Part shown: positions 12,546-23,812 of the stretch, piece by piece
How the letters are laid out: every line of letters begins with the position of its first letter
Numbering within the stretch: position 1 is the first letter of the stretch
NCBI RefSeq assembly: GCF_032854445.1
Contig: NC_088297.1
Span: forward strand, 9,570,163-9,634,162
From: Liolophura sinensis
Taxonomy: Eukaryota > Mollusca > Polyplacophora > Chitonida > Chitonidae
DNA: 64,000 nt
Reading direction: 5' to 3'
The notes under the pieces: generated by a model
Told to the model about the DNA's origin: nothing
The model's input: the letters and a program-made list of their open reading frames with translations, nothing else
Databases searched by the model: none
Program-made: the position numbers and the translations under genes

Positions 12546-12870
12546 GCCGGTTTAGTTGATGATTGGAGCGCCCGTCTCGAACTCAGGAAACCTGGGATCA
12601 AAACTTTAAAAGTGATACTTGTTGCTGCCTTGCTTGGTGCTCAACACTAAGAGGTTAGAGCAAGGAAACAACGACTGGTTGGCCCGTGATCAGTATAATG
12701 TTAATGAGTGAGGTGTCATGCCTGGGCATGATACTTCAGTGGCGGCAGCACTTTGGCGGCATGGACTCGCCTTGCCATGAGGAGACACAGTATATATATA
12801 CACGTACCTAATGACTCATCGTTTTCATATGACTGAAAAATTGTTAAGTACCTCTAAAAACCCATAGATA
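12546..12870 (+). mobile_element. tRNA-derived SINE (family 2)
   Basis: A degenerate tRNA-like head has box B-like GGGATCAAAAC. It is followed by the family-2 body (AAAGTGATACTTGTTGCTGC, GGTTAGAGCAAGGAAAC, GCATGGACTCGCC) and the 3' end ATATGACTGAAAAATTGTTA. Related copies are at 26030, 32512, 42715 and 62841. Confidence 0.75.
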
Positions 12871-12884
12871 ACTTCATAAATACG

Positions 12885-13165
12885 GCTGAAATCACGACCA
12901 GGTGGGTACTCATGGTGTCCAGAGTAGGCATTGTTAGGCCGGCACGACATGTCAAGCGTGTCAAATCAGTGTGCCATGGCGAACAGGGATGTTCAGTGTT
13001 CAACTGTTTCAGTGATTCACTGTTTCAGTGATTGACTGATAAATCGGTGTTTAGGTAAGTGTATTACAGGAAAAAAATTACTAACCAAGCAGATAAAATC
13101 ATCTACAAATGAAGATCAAGTTATTTCAACTATAGAGTACAAAACACACTGAAAAAAAGAACCCC
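12885..13165 (+). repeat. Direct duplicate, right copy
   Basis: Counterpart of 12285-12535, with TGGTGTCCAGAGTAGGCATT and TTATTTCAACTATAGAGTAC in the same order. It has an extra internal CTGTTTCAGTGATT repeat. Confidence 0.6.
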
Positions 13166-15262
13166 AGGAAAAACACTTCATGCAGTGCGCCCTATGTCCT
13201 AATATGTAGATGTATTGTAATAAGCATAACGATGTATAACGATGATCCGTGTTATTTTTAGAGCTTTTGAGTGTATGCCAATGTTATGGATTGCCCAGTC
13301 CACGTCCCCTGGTAACGATCATTGGGTTCAAGTTGTTTTTATACTCATTAATTGATTAAAGCGTCTAAATATTTCTTAAAACAAGGTTTGATATCATGTA
13401 TTTCTTGTATGAACAGTAAGGCGTTTAGTTAATTAATCAAAATGACCACTCCTCCCCTAATTAGCAACTGCTGTAGTTAATATTCCTATTGAAATCGTCG
13501 CCATATCGAGCCTATAGCTCGTTCGGGAATGTGCGAGGAAGGATTTAATATTAAACCAGCGTCTCATCCCAAGTTTAGTATGCTATGTACACGTTTTTTT
13601 TCTTTTCCTTCTTCTTCTTTTTTGGGACGGTTCGTTATCTTGTATTAATTTTTCATTATTATTTATTTTGTTTTTTCCTCTCTGTAGTAGTCATAAGTAC
13701 AGTGTATATAGGCATAGCCCCCCCCCCCCACCCCACCCCCCCGATATAGTCAACCTGTTGCTTAATTTAGGTCTATTCTTAACTGGATAACTTATTCAGA
13801 AGAAAGACAAAAAATCTGTCTCAAATTGATTTAAGGAAATATACTGCTATATATTTCCGTTTGTCAAACCTATCTTGGTTCTTTCGTGTTATCAAAATTA
13901 CAAATGACCAGCAATGACATTTGACCAATAAAATTAATGAATGCTCCCTGCATGGCGCTCTCTCGGTTTGGAGATAAACAACGCCATTACTTCCTGAAAC
14001 AGCAAAGGACATACATTTTGGGTAAGATTCGACCGAATTTTGCAATGTATCTTTTATTTGACTTTCAGATTTCAAAATTTGTGTGTTTTATAATGTACGT
14101 AAAAGTCCAAGATATAGAACCAAGGCCTAGAAGTGGGCATCAATTGCATGATAGTCTCGCACTTAGGACATTTTTATGCTGCTCATTGTAGACTTGTCCA
14201 CCTAGGCAACAAGTCACCGTTACTATTTCTCAGCCTAAAAGCAGGCCTGAGCTCGCGTCTACCGATCTGAGATTCGATCTGGGCATTGTGGCCAAACGAC
14301 AGTGAGTAGCGAACAATGCCTTGACTGGATGTTAGCCTGAAACCTTGGTCTAAGGGTGGCTTATATATCTGATACGCGGTGACCGCTGGCCACCCTTAGC
14401 CCAAGAGCTATGTGGACCCGATTTCCCCAATAATGCTTACATAGAGCTAACCCCTCATTCATTTCTGATTCGTTTACGTTAGATTCGTCCTAAATACACA
14501 TAAAGCACGGCAATTCTGAAAGTTAATATATTTATGCGCATTTTGCAACAATCACTACTTGGCTTTACATCACCATTCTCCTGTAAATCTTAGAAGTCAA
14601 AAATAGGCTGATATGCGCGCTGCCATTTTTTAAAAATCTGGGTCAGCGAGGGGTGCATGCGTGACAGCGGTTGACCTTTCCTTCAAATTTGGAATGGAAC
14701 AAATGGCGAACCCCCCCCCCCCCCCCCCCCCATTTTTCACTGCAAAGTTAATTTGACAGTTTGCACAAACTGTGGGGTCCGTTATTGTGCTCAATTGGCT
14801 TTCTGTCTGTTAGAACTGACAGCCAGTTGATCAAAACTTAACACTGTGAAAGGTCAACCATGCATGCGCAAGCAGCAACAACCCGATTTATTAAGTCATG
14901 ATGTCGACACAGCATGTGAGTGTAAGTCACAGCTGTGAATTATCTTGGATTCACTGGTCATAAAGGGTACAGAATGTGGAAAAAATTGGCAGAGGAACAG
15001 AGAATGTCTTGGTGAACATAATTTATCGGAATTTTGGCGGTTAATGCATGTATTGTATTTTGCACAGATTTTTGTTTCTCAGCGTTTCTTCACCCTGCTC
15101 TTAGAAAACAATATTTTAACCTGGAAGACTTCTTGGCTGTCATCTACGCCTAACCCCATATTAAAAGATGACAGCCAAGATCCTTGGCTAACTGGTCTCA
15201 TTTCGACACACCGAAGCTCAAACCGGATTTTAGGCTGACCCAACTTCTCACATTTCAAATTA
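13166..15262. other. Spacer with homopolymer runs and a hairpin
   Basis: No exon recognised. C-rich runs lie at about 13720-13741 and 14709-14730. A strong hairpin is formed by TTGGCTGTCATCT and AGATGACAGCCAA (about 15133-15180). Confidence 0.5.
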
Positions 15263-15808
15263 GTACTGTAACCCAAAAGACTTCAACTCCTTTTCTTATA
15301 TTGGCCTAGCATCATTGGAGCCTTGACAGTGACACTTACAGTGTTAATTTTGTACTCAGCATAGGTCCAGGCCGATTGTGTTTGTTATCGAACAAGTCTC
15401 ATGCAAATAAAAGACACCAACCTAAAGACCTGCTTTTAGTGTTCACCACATCACCACCATTTGTCCCTACTCACTTTAGAATAGATTTATGAAGGCTTCC
15501 ACTGTACACGTTCCGCAGGCACGGATGCTTTGTTGAGCGACTACATGCATGTCCTGCTTCATAGTGGAGCAGTGGGAAGATGGCATCCGTGGCCGATGTG
15601 CGTGTGTAGTGGTATAATAAATCCATTCTAAAATGAGTAGGGCATATAGTGGTCTTTAGGCTGCTGTCTTTTATTTACGCGAGACTTGTTCAATAACGAA
15701 GACAATCGGCCTGGACCTGCGTTGAGGACAAAATCAACACTGTAAGCGTCAAGACTCGCTAGGCCAGTGTTAGAAAAGGAGTTGGAGTCTTTCAGGGCTA
15801 ACTGTGCT
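15263..15808. mobile_element. Foldback (large palindrome) element, copy 1
   Basis: The two halves are long inverted repeats of about 250 bp meeting near 15535. AAAAGACTTCAACTCCTTTT on the left pairs with GGAGTTGGAGTCTTT on the right. GTCCAGGCCGATTGTGTTTG pairs with GACAATCGGCCTGGACC. ATGCATGTCCTGCTTCATAG straddles the centre. There is no coding sequence. A diverged copy lies at 20512-21070. Confidence 0.8.
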
Positions 15809-17401
15809 GTAGCTCCTAGTGCAATTCTAGGGTTAGTCTTAGAAGTCTAGCCCTACCACCATAACCACTTCACTCTGATTTAACCTGGCAGTAGGCGAGA
15901 TTGCACTGAAGCGTTTGGAGCGCTCCATCAAACTTATGCTTGTAGTAAAATCCATGTATTGTGCGGTCATTGGCCTACCTTGATAGAAAGAAACGCGAAG
16001 ATAAACATCAACACTTTGGCTCAATGTTTTGCTTTAGTTTGGCATCAGTAACGTACTACTCTAGGAAAACATCACATTCCATCCCCTGGACCAGATTGTT
16101 TTACAATAGTTGCTAGATTGTATATGTATCTGTTTGTCAACTCAACAGCGACATTAACAAGTCAAGAATATCATACCTTTTAGCCATGGTAATCTGCGAG
16201 TGCCCCTTCCCTGTTTTGCTTAAATCTGTGTGCACTCCCGAGGACCCAGAAATGCTGATTCGACTTCTTATAAAACTTGTCAAAAACCTTGCCAGTGATC
16301 ACCGTGCAATTGATAATTTTAATTAGCTTCACTCCAGGATATCAAATGCCAAACAGAGAAACAAGTGGTAGGACATGTGCGAAGGCTGTGTAAACACATC
16401 AAATCTAGAAGCCTTATAAACACATTAAAAACTTCACATGGCCTCAAATCAATTTTACTGACATGCACTACAGCCCGAAAACACTGGCCAGTGCTATGGG
16501 TTTTTCGCATTATAATCATGCTCGCTTAGCCTCTGATCATGCCCCTGGGAATTCAAATGTGTCAGTGAAACTCTCCATGAACATCTAAGTGGTAAAATGC
16601 ATATAGAAATATCTGCGCTTCACATCGCCCTACACAGTTTTTAAATGGTAATCTGGTGAAGTCTCATTTCTACGGAGAAAAAATCAAGGTACATGTGTCT
16701 CTTGTGTTGTGAACAATCTGAAGAGAGCGACCGTTAACCTTATTGTTTAAATAAGTCAAGTCAATATTTGAAAAGTCATCCACAGTCGAACTTCTGGACT
16801 TCATAAAATACAATTGACTGTATTTCAGACGGTGCAAAATTAAGTCCAGTACATGTACATGTATTCTCTAAATACAATGTAACCAATTGCAAAAATATAA
16901 AACTATTATAAATGCAATCCAAGAGGAACACTACAAATGTCTGCTTATGGGCACATTCCCCAAGATGTGTTCACCCATCAACCTAGTGATGTATGCAGCT
17001 ACATGTACATTGATGGAGTGGACCTGGTAAAAACTTTCCTCCTCTTTATACTTTAGCCTGTTCAGTGTCGTACAATGTTCTGTGGACATGTATATATGAC
17101 AAGAATTTATCTGCAGGCGATTATGACTTTTTACAGATTTTTTTTGTTGATCATGCTGGATTTGAACATCCATCGGACAGTAGTCCTTTGGATCAGACTT
17201 TTCTGAGTAGGTTCGCCCCAGCACATGTCCCTGTGTCATCTCGCAGAAATGTTTCATTTGACTGCAATAGCCAGTCTTAATGTTTTGTATGCACTGAATC
17301 TTCTTCTAAGTTCTGAGTCATCAAACCTGTTTTAACAGTAATCCAGGCTTTTGAATCTAGAAGTCAGAATCATCATCCACCATGTTTTCAAAGTAATGTG
17401 G
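15809..17401. other. Spacer or intron without recognised genes
   Basis: No convincing exon. An upstream exon joining 17798 with a phase-2 donor is expected somewhere to the left but could not be identified. Confidence 0.4.
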
Positions 17402-17623
17402 CTCCCTTATAAGCTGGCTGATGGAGGGAAAGTTACAGAGTGAAAGCTTTGAAAATTCGAAGGGGAACATGGTGGAGGGGCCCACTTTTATTGAACAGCA
17501 GGCCTGTACTTTTTTTCTGTCAAATTAAACCAACAATTTGTGGTTAAACAGCTAAGTTACCTGTCCATTTTTGCTAGCTTTCACTTTGTAACTCTCCATC
17601 CATTAGCGGATTAATAGGGGAGG
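17402..17623. mobile_element. Small inverted-repeat (MITE-like) element
   Basis: Terminal inverted repeats of about 45 bp: CTCCCTTATAAGCTGGCTGA at the left and the inverse of TTAGCGGATTAATAGGGGAG at the right. Both continue inward into matching GGAGGGAAAGTTACAGAGTG and CACTTTGTAACTCTCCATCC. Length is about 222 bp, non-coding. Confidence 0.65.
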
Positions 17624-17797
17624 TGCAGTACTGTATCTGTACGGTAAGATATGCGCTGGCTACAGGAACCAGAAGAGGTGAGCTATGGAGATGTCGTGGT
17701 TGGAAATCATAGCGTTGCTTAGTCAGTGTTGCTGTTAAAAGTGAGTAAAAGTAGGGTTTGTTAGCATAATCAACATCTTCTCATTTTCATTGTACAG

Positions 17798-18000
17798 GAT
17801 AGCCTCCCAGTTAACACTGTTGGCGTTTTTAAAAAGGGACGGAGGAGACCCAATAATGGGTGTGTCACTGGAGCGAGTTCAGAACAAATTTGCCTGTATT
17901 ATTGGAGAACTCTGCAGTGAGCCGGTCATCTTGTCCAAATTTGCAATATGGCTGGACCTGAGACTGGCAGAGTACAAGGCCAAGGGAGCTATATCCTTAG
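17798..18000 (+). CDS. Internal exon, probable shared region of the terminal-exon locus
   Basis: The acceptor CATTTTCATTGTACAG ends at 17797 and the donor G|GTGAGATG begins at 18001. Entry is phase 2 and exit phase 1. About 67 residues start IASQLTLLAFLKRDGGDP, continue with ERVQNKFACIIGELCSEP, then LSKFAIWLDLRLAEYKAKG. The segment looks helical and soluble. I do not recognise the family. It joins in frame to the next exon at 18541 (G|AT gives Asp). The codon for its N-terminal side must come from an exon further left that was not found. Coding status rests on good splice sites, an open frame and the agreeing phase of the neighbour. Confidence 0.68.
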
Positions 18001-18540
18001 GTGAGATGATAAATCTGTAGTAAATGTTCAAGCATTAGCCAGGGCATGGTTCAAACCTGGCCATGGACAGCGAATTCATCTGTTCTCCATTTGTCCTTGT
18101 TTTTGGTGCCTGGGTGACAATAAGTTGCCAATGGTGCTCGCGTGACTCAAACTTGTGTACATATGTACGTCAGGGTGGAAAAGGGGTTTAACCGGGGCAT
18201 TTCAGTTTCCTCTGCTCATAAACCTGACTGCCATCATATATAAGTGGAAAATATTTGAGTAGACAGTTTAGCATTACACAATAATCAAATAAATAAATAA
18301 AACCTATATGTTTCCATGATTAAACATGCATCTATTTCTTGTCAAAGTGAGTTTTCTTACCACAACTCCCAAAAGTTCATATACATGTAAACACTCTTAT
18401 GATTTGTTTCCTTTTGAACTTTAAAATAAAAGTATTCTTTTTTGTGTTTTTTTATGAATTATTCTTTAGCCATCTTGTATATAGTGTAGTGAGGTCACTA
18501 CAGACAGACAGTGTAACCATCTAGTGAACTTTCTTTTCAG

Positions 18541-19254
18541 ATTGCTCAGGGGAAAATCCTGACCCAGGCTGGCTTAAAGGTCACGAAAAACCTGCCTGTG
18601 TTCGTGAAGATCACTACCCATATGATCATCCTTTAAGCCGATCCGCTGGAAATGTTCACATGTCTGGTTCAGGTTCCGTCTCTCGGACAGATGACAGGAT
18701 TTATGATGTTGATGACTCATTGACTGATGATCGCTTGGAGCCAGACGTTGTTGTTGTAAAAGAGGAGTCGGACGTAGAGACCCCTGAGTTGTTCCCAGTG
18801 AGTTTACATCGTGTTGATCCAAGTCTGCCACGCAAAAGACACGGACCTGAACACACACCAGCATCATCATATCACACATTCTCCCAATCACCAGCAAAAG
18901 TGGGTCGTTTTTCAGAAACTTTGCCGTCCACAACAGAGGACGAATCAGCCAATCAGAGCTTGATCTCTATTATCAGTAAGGCTAAAGACAATGACCCTGT
19001 GACAAACATGCACTTACCATCAACCGTGAACTTTAATCCTGATCTACCTTCTGACCAAGGACTCGAGCCTGCTCAATCTATGGGAGATAACTCTGTGTCA
19101 TTTTCACCGCAACATTTATCCACATCATCAACCCCCCAACATATAAACATCTCTCCATCAGCATCAGTTGACGATTCCAGCTCATTCCAGATGGCCTCAC
19201 TCCAATCGCTTGATAGTGAACTGCCATTTCCACAAAACTCGGGATTTAGTCCAG
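18541..19254 (+). CDS. Internal exon, long acidic Ser/Pro-rich linker of the terminal-exon locus
   Basis: The acceptor AACTTTCTTTTCAG ends at 18540 and the donor CCAG|GTAGGA begins at 19255. The 714-bp exon is phase 1 at both ends, so it can be skipped without changing frame. About 238 residues start DCSGENPDPGWLKGHEKP. The rest is low-complexity, acidic and Ser/Thr/Pro-rich, as in disordered linkers of transcription factors. A VVVKEESD stretch fits a SUMO-attachment consensus (hydrophobic-K-x-E). Its phase-1 donor matches the acceptor of every terminal exon downstream (24760, 26696, 31496, 34619, 39521 and 41960). It probably sits just before the variable C-terminus. No folded domain was recognised. 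Confidence 0.75.
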
Positions 19255-19649
19255 GTAGGAAATCTTTCTTTTTGGTCCCCCAAGTGTGAAGTTGGAAAAA
19301 TGTGTGTGGTTTTATGGTATTAAATTGTCACAAGGGAAGTCTTAAGACCAAACTCTTCTGTCGCTGTCAAAAAAGTCCTTTTGCATCATGTGACTGGTCA
19401 AAAATTTTGCCGTAAATCATGTAGAGTTTAGCCGATGAGTTTAAAAAGTGTATCCCATGATTCCTCGTGTCTAGTTGTGATTCTTGGGAATTGGACACAG
19501 CTTGGGAGCAATGGAGAGGAGTGTGTTCACAAGATTGTAATACCTGTGACAAGACTCATAAACACACTCACACTTCACTGAACATGTAACTGTTAGCTCT
19601 AATAGATTCGCTACACAGCTACTGCTGGAATGCACATCTCACATATGTT
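19255..19649. other. Intron start, no other feature seen
   Basis: Begins with the 5' splice site of the preceding exon. No exon or repeat recognised up to the SINE. Confidence 0.5.
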
Positions 19650-19923
19650 TGATTTAGTTATTTATTTGATTGGTGTTTGATTATGCTGTACTCAAGAATA
19701 TTTCACTTATACGACGACAGCCAGCATTATGGTGGGTGGAAACCGGGCACAGCCTGGTGGAAACCCACGACCATCCGCAGGTTGCTGGCAGACCTTCCCG
19801 TGTACGACCAGAGAGGAAGCCAGCATGAGATGGACTTGAACTCATAGCGACGGCATTTGCGAGAGACTCGTGGGTCATTACGCTGCGCTAGTGCGCTAAC
19901 CAACTGAGCCACGGAGGCCCCTT
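19650..19923 (-). mobile_element. SINE family 1, full length
   Basis: Complete head, body and (AAAT) tail on the minus strand. It is flanked by a near-perfect target-site duplication: CATCTCACATATGTT (19635-19649) against CATCTCATATGTT (19924-19936). Confidence 0.88.
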
Positions 19924-20511
19924 CATCTCATATGTTGTGCCAAGTGAGTCGTGCCAAAACGCTTCAGTGGGCAACGAAATATTAACACAAGTACCATCTC
20001 TACATATCATCTTCCAGAATGCATGTTTCACGTATGGTCTCTGAGAGTATGTCGTGCCTAAACAGGCGGATTATGGGTAGATGGTGGACAGATAACAAAT
20101 AGGTCTGCATTGATAAGCATGCAGGCCTTTGAAAGCATCACCGAACGACAAATGTGCGCCTAGTCTAAAGTAAATAAATACCCATATGTGTTTTGGAAGC
20201 TAATTTACAAATCTAAATACAACACTTTACTGCTCCGACTTAGCGCGATTAGGTTCAGCTTTACAGCATAAATATGGCTTACTGTCGATCCGACACAGTA
20301 CAAGCAATTACTCCCCGTAACTCTACCAACACTTTGTGTTGGTTTATACATAGAGTTACATTCTTCAACTAGCATTTGCCAATTTAATTGAAACCTGCAA
20401 GTGTAACCCCGCAAATTTAGCCTGTCAACCTGAGAAGTAATATGTCAAGTAGCCTGTTTAGCGTGGACACGTTTTTTGCATTTGTCGCTTAATATTTTAT
20501 TCACTTCAATT

Positions 20512-21070
20512 CACAAAAGACACCAACCTAAACACCTGTTTTCCGCACCCACTGCACCGCCACCATATGCCCCTACACGCTTTAGAATAGATTTATTATA
20601 GCCATGAAGGAGTTGGTTAGCGCGCTAGCGCAGCATAATAACCCAGAGGCCTCTCACCAATGTGATTGCTGTGAGTTCAAGTCCAGCTCATGCTGGCTTC
20701 CTCTCCAGTCATAAGTGGGAACGTTTGCCAGCAACTTACGGATGGCCATGGGTTTCCCCTGGGCTCTTCACAGTGTCCTTCCATCATAATGCTGGTCGCC
20801 GTCGTATAAGTGAAATATTCTTGATTACGGCGTAAAACATCAATCAAATAAATAAATAAATATAGCCATGAAGGCTTTCCACACCACACGCTCCTCATCC
20901 GTGGCAGCCTTCTTCCTACTGCTCCATTTTGAAGCAGAACATTCGTGTAGGCTTACATGTAGTTGCTCAACATTGCGGCCATGTGAGGTCTATTTTTAGC
21001 GATTTCTGAGATTTTCCTGCCACCATGTGGCTTGCGGAACAAAGTGGGCGCGTAAATCCACTCTAATACA
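20512..21070. mobile_element. Foldback element, copy 2, interrupted by a SINE
   Basis: Matches the element at 15263: AAAAGACACCAACCTAAA, a TTTAGAATAGATTTAT stretch, a CATCCGTGGCAGCC-like stretch, CTGCTCCATTTTGAAGCAG and GTAGTTGCTCAACA in the same order. It is split at 20611 by a SINE. Confidence 0.75.
20611..20860 (+). mobile_element. SINE family 1 with 14-bp target-site duplication
   Basis: Starts inside the tRNA-like head (AGTTGGTTAGCGCGCTAGCG) and ends with AAATAAATAAA. It is flanked by perfect duplications TATAGCCATGAAGG at 20597-20610 and 20861-20874, proving insertion into the older foldback element. Confidence 0.93.
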
Positions 21071-21614
21071 GCAGTACACACCAATTTTTCCATCATATGT
21101 TTGCAGGTGAAGTGTATTTAAATTAATTTGAGTGATGGTTAATGTTATACTGTACAATTTTCCACTTGTACGGAAGCAGTCGATTTTATTTCTGAAGAAA
21201 ACGGAAGTTCTGCCTTAAAACCACCAACACAACATTTGGCAAGTCACTGACAAGCTTTCCTACCTGTAATGTACGTGTTCAGATTTGCACTCCATATTGG
21301 TGGAAGACATTGAGACTTTGCAACAATAACACGAATACCATTGATTGCTTATTATAGATGGAATCCACGAATTTGAATTACATGTACAGTGTGCACTCTC
21401 AAGCACGCAGTGAAAAGCAAATTCATTAATAGAAAGGGATTCTGATATCAGCATGTGTATAATACTTGGAAAGACTTGGTACTTCAGCATAGTAGTTTAG
21501 CCAGACTTGTCCTGTTGAAATCAGGATTGTCATGTTTCCAGATCTCCCATTTTCTCTATCTCTACTGTGTTAGATTCATCAGAATACATGTAACGTGTCT
21601 CCAAGACCTATGAG
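21071..21614. other. Intron with a repeat fragment
   Basis: No exon. About 21185-21310 has words (CATTTGGCAAGTCACTGACA, TTTGCACTCCATATTGGTGG) shared with fragments at 42890, 45760, 48365, 50725 and 51235, probably another old SINE family. Confidence 0.45.
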
Positions 21615-21880
21615 GGGCCTCCATGGGGGCTCAGTTGGTTAGCGCAGCATAATGACCCAGAGGCCTCTCACCAATGTGGTCGCTGTGAGTTCAAGTCCAG
21701 CTCATGCTGGCTTCCTCTCTGGCCGTAAGTGGGAAGGTCTGCCAGCAACCTGCGGATGGTTGTGGGTTTCCCCCGGGCTCTGCCCGTTTTCCTCCCACCA
21801 TAATGCTAGCCGCCGTCGTATAAGTGAAATATTCTTGAGTACGGCGTAAAACATCAGTCAGATAAATAATAAATAAATAA
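21615..21880 (+). mobile_element. SINE family 1, near full length
   Basis: Head (GGGCTCAGTTGGTTAGCGCA), box B region GAGTTCAAGTCCAGCTCATG, body, and tail ending in AAATAAATAA. It lacks about 9 bp in the GCGCTAGC part of the head compared with other copies. Confidence 0.87.
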
Positions 21881-22518
21881 TACTTAAACCCATGAACTTC
21901 AGTAAAACCACACACATTTTTCTTTTATGACTTCATTTTCGTTCCTTTCTTTGTACATGTATTTTTGTCATGTTAGTACTAAGGCTTATTACTCTGTGTG
22001 CTTTAAACATGCTGTTAGGGTATTCAATATGACATAGTTATTTTTTTTGTTATCTGTACGTTCATGTATTATAGTTGCAACTGATATTTCAACAGAAGCT
22101 GCGACATGCTTGTGTCTTTGATATATGTGCATGTGTTGTAGTTGTAATTACACATACACATGTACCTGTTCCTGTAGATACATGTTTAATATTGAGGAGA
22201 AGTCAGTCTTCCAGTTGTTTTCACCCTCACGATCGTGAACAAATTATAAACTGCGATGACAGCACTTACATGTATAAAAGCAGGACGCCAGATAGTGTTG
22301 AAATACAGCTCAAATTTCTCCTTCATATTGGCTTTACAATGAGCTCCATATTTGGAGCCATTTTAAGATTTTATTTCAAAAAACTGCTTGGGCTCCCAAA
22401 CCAGTCAAGATGTATACATGAATCTATGAACAAAACTAACAAGTAAATTGAACAAAGATACATGTATGGTGGCTTACCAATGAGATATGTTTTCATAACA
22501 ATTTCTTTTATTTGCAAA
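21881..22518. other. Intron, no feature recognised
   Basis: An open stretch at 22075-22446 has no domain, splice support or composition typical of coding sequence. Confidence 0.45.
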
Positions 22519-22706
22519 CAGCTCATGCCGGCTTCCTCTCCAGCCGTACATGGGGAGGTCTGTCAGCAACCTACAGATGGTTGTGGGTTTCCGCTGGGCT
22601 CTGCCTGGTATCCACCCACCATTATGCTGGCTGCTGTCGTATAAGTGAAATATAGTATTCTTGAGTGTGGCATAAAATACCAATCAAATAAAATAAATAA
22701 ATAAAT
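22519..22706 (+). mobile_element. SINE family 1, 5'-truncated
   Basis: Begins at CAGCTCATGCCGGCTTCCTC, just after box B, and runs to the (AAAT)n tail. Confidence 0.85.
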
Positions 22707-23303
22707 TTCTTCGCAAACTTGTAATCTCTTAGAAAGCTTCGTTTTGAATTACATTTTATATAATTTCACCTTTAAACTACAAGTTTGGGATCTTAACCTG
22801 CAGTTTTTTTTGTTTTTTTTTGCTTGTGTACTAACCAATCTGTGATGTGTATTTGTGTACACATCACAGGAAACTTAATAAAGAATAATTCTAACAATTC
22901 ACATACTATTTCATGTAGATGCACCTGGTATTGTCTCTTAAGGAAGCATGTTGCCAACGGCGACAAAATTCTGCTGTTATTTTGGATGTTATCTGCATAA
23001 TGTTGAGACTCCCACATGCATACTGGCATATCTCAGACTTTAAGTGAACAATTGGATGTTCAGTTTTATCAGGGGCTTCTCTTCGACCATTAACCCAATC
23101 AAGTTGGTATAATTTAGAAACATTTGCCGAAGACTGAAACTCTCAAATTGATCAACCCAGTCAATGGAGTTTTTGTAAAAATGGAAATAGATTCCACTGA
23201 AATTCCTGTTTCATATGCGAAAGGTTGAGGAATTAGGGTATGTAAGTCTGAATGTCTTTGGTAATGTATATAAAAAAAAATGCTGTCCAGTATGACAACT
23301 TCA
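22707..23303. other. Intron, no feature recognised
   Basis: AT-rich. A small inverted pair GTGATGTGTATTTGTGTACA / ACATCACAG is present near 22840-22870. Confidence 0.4.
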
Positions 23304-23637
23304 AGGGAGTGAGAGCTTGGGGTTTAACGTCATACTTAACAATTTTTCAGCCATATGATAATGAAGGAGTCCTTAGAGTGCATGTACATGTAATGTGCCA
23401 CCTTTGTTGCAGTACGGATATCCATTGCTCTCTTATCTAGTGCTGCTTCACTTAGTGGACAAGTGAGCCGCCTAGCCCGAGCCATTATGCTGATATGGGT
23501 CAACCAGTCGTTGCACTACCCTTTCATGCTGAACGTCAAGTGAAGTTCCTCTTTTAAGGTCTTAGGTGTGACCCGACCCAGGATTGACCCTGAATCCGGA
23601 AGCAAACGCTTTACCAACTGTGCTATCAGGGCCGGTC
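23304..23637 (-). mobile_element. tRNA-derived SINE with a different head but the family-2 3' end
   Basis: On the minus strand the head reads GGCCCTGATAGCACAGTTGG, then TAAAGCGTTTGCTTCCGGA and GGGTCAATCCTGGGTCGGGT. This is a good tRNA-like fold with box A and box B. A unique body follows, then a 3' end GGCTGAAAAATTGTTAAGTA with GACGTTAAACCCCAAGC and CTCACTCCC. The 3' end matches that of the CATA-tailed SINEs in this window. It may be V-SINE/RUDI-like, but that needs a library search. Confidence 0.75.
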
Positions 23638-23671
23638 AATAGTACATGTTTACTATGGACATGTACACATA

Positions 23672-23812
23672 CTGTTAAATGCTGACATGCTGTTAAATTT
23701 TGACACGCTGTTAAATGCTGACATGCTGTTGAATGCTGACATGCTGTTGAATGCTGACATGCTGTTGAATGCTGACATGCTGTTAAATGCTGACATGCTG
23801 TTAAGTGCTGAC
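23672..23812 (+). repeat. 18-bp tandem repeat, about 7.8 copies
   Basis: The unit TGTTAAATGCTGACATGC has few substitutions (A/G at one site). It stays open in one frame as an LNADML repeat, but nothing else suggests coding. Confidence 0.95.

Noticed and set aside
17649-17675. Mini-exon ATGCGCTGGCTACAGGAACC... ending at a GTGAGC donor
   Set aside because: Read from ATG it ends in phase 0, which does not fit the phase-2 entry of exon 17798. In the fitting frame it runs back into a MITE-like repeat and a stop.
18574-18933. Minus-strand open frame of 119 codons
   Set aside because: Shadow of the exon 18541-19254, which has good splice sites and matching phases.
22075-22446. Plus-strand open frame of 123 codons
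   Set aside because: No domain, no splice support, composition typical of AT-rich intron.
23565-23637. Functional tRNA gene on the minus strand
   Set aside because: Same reason: it is the head of a SINE, with body and 3' end attached.
23672-23812. Repeat protein with LNADM units
   Set aside because: An 18-bp satellite stays open in any stop-free frame; no start context or flanking exon.
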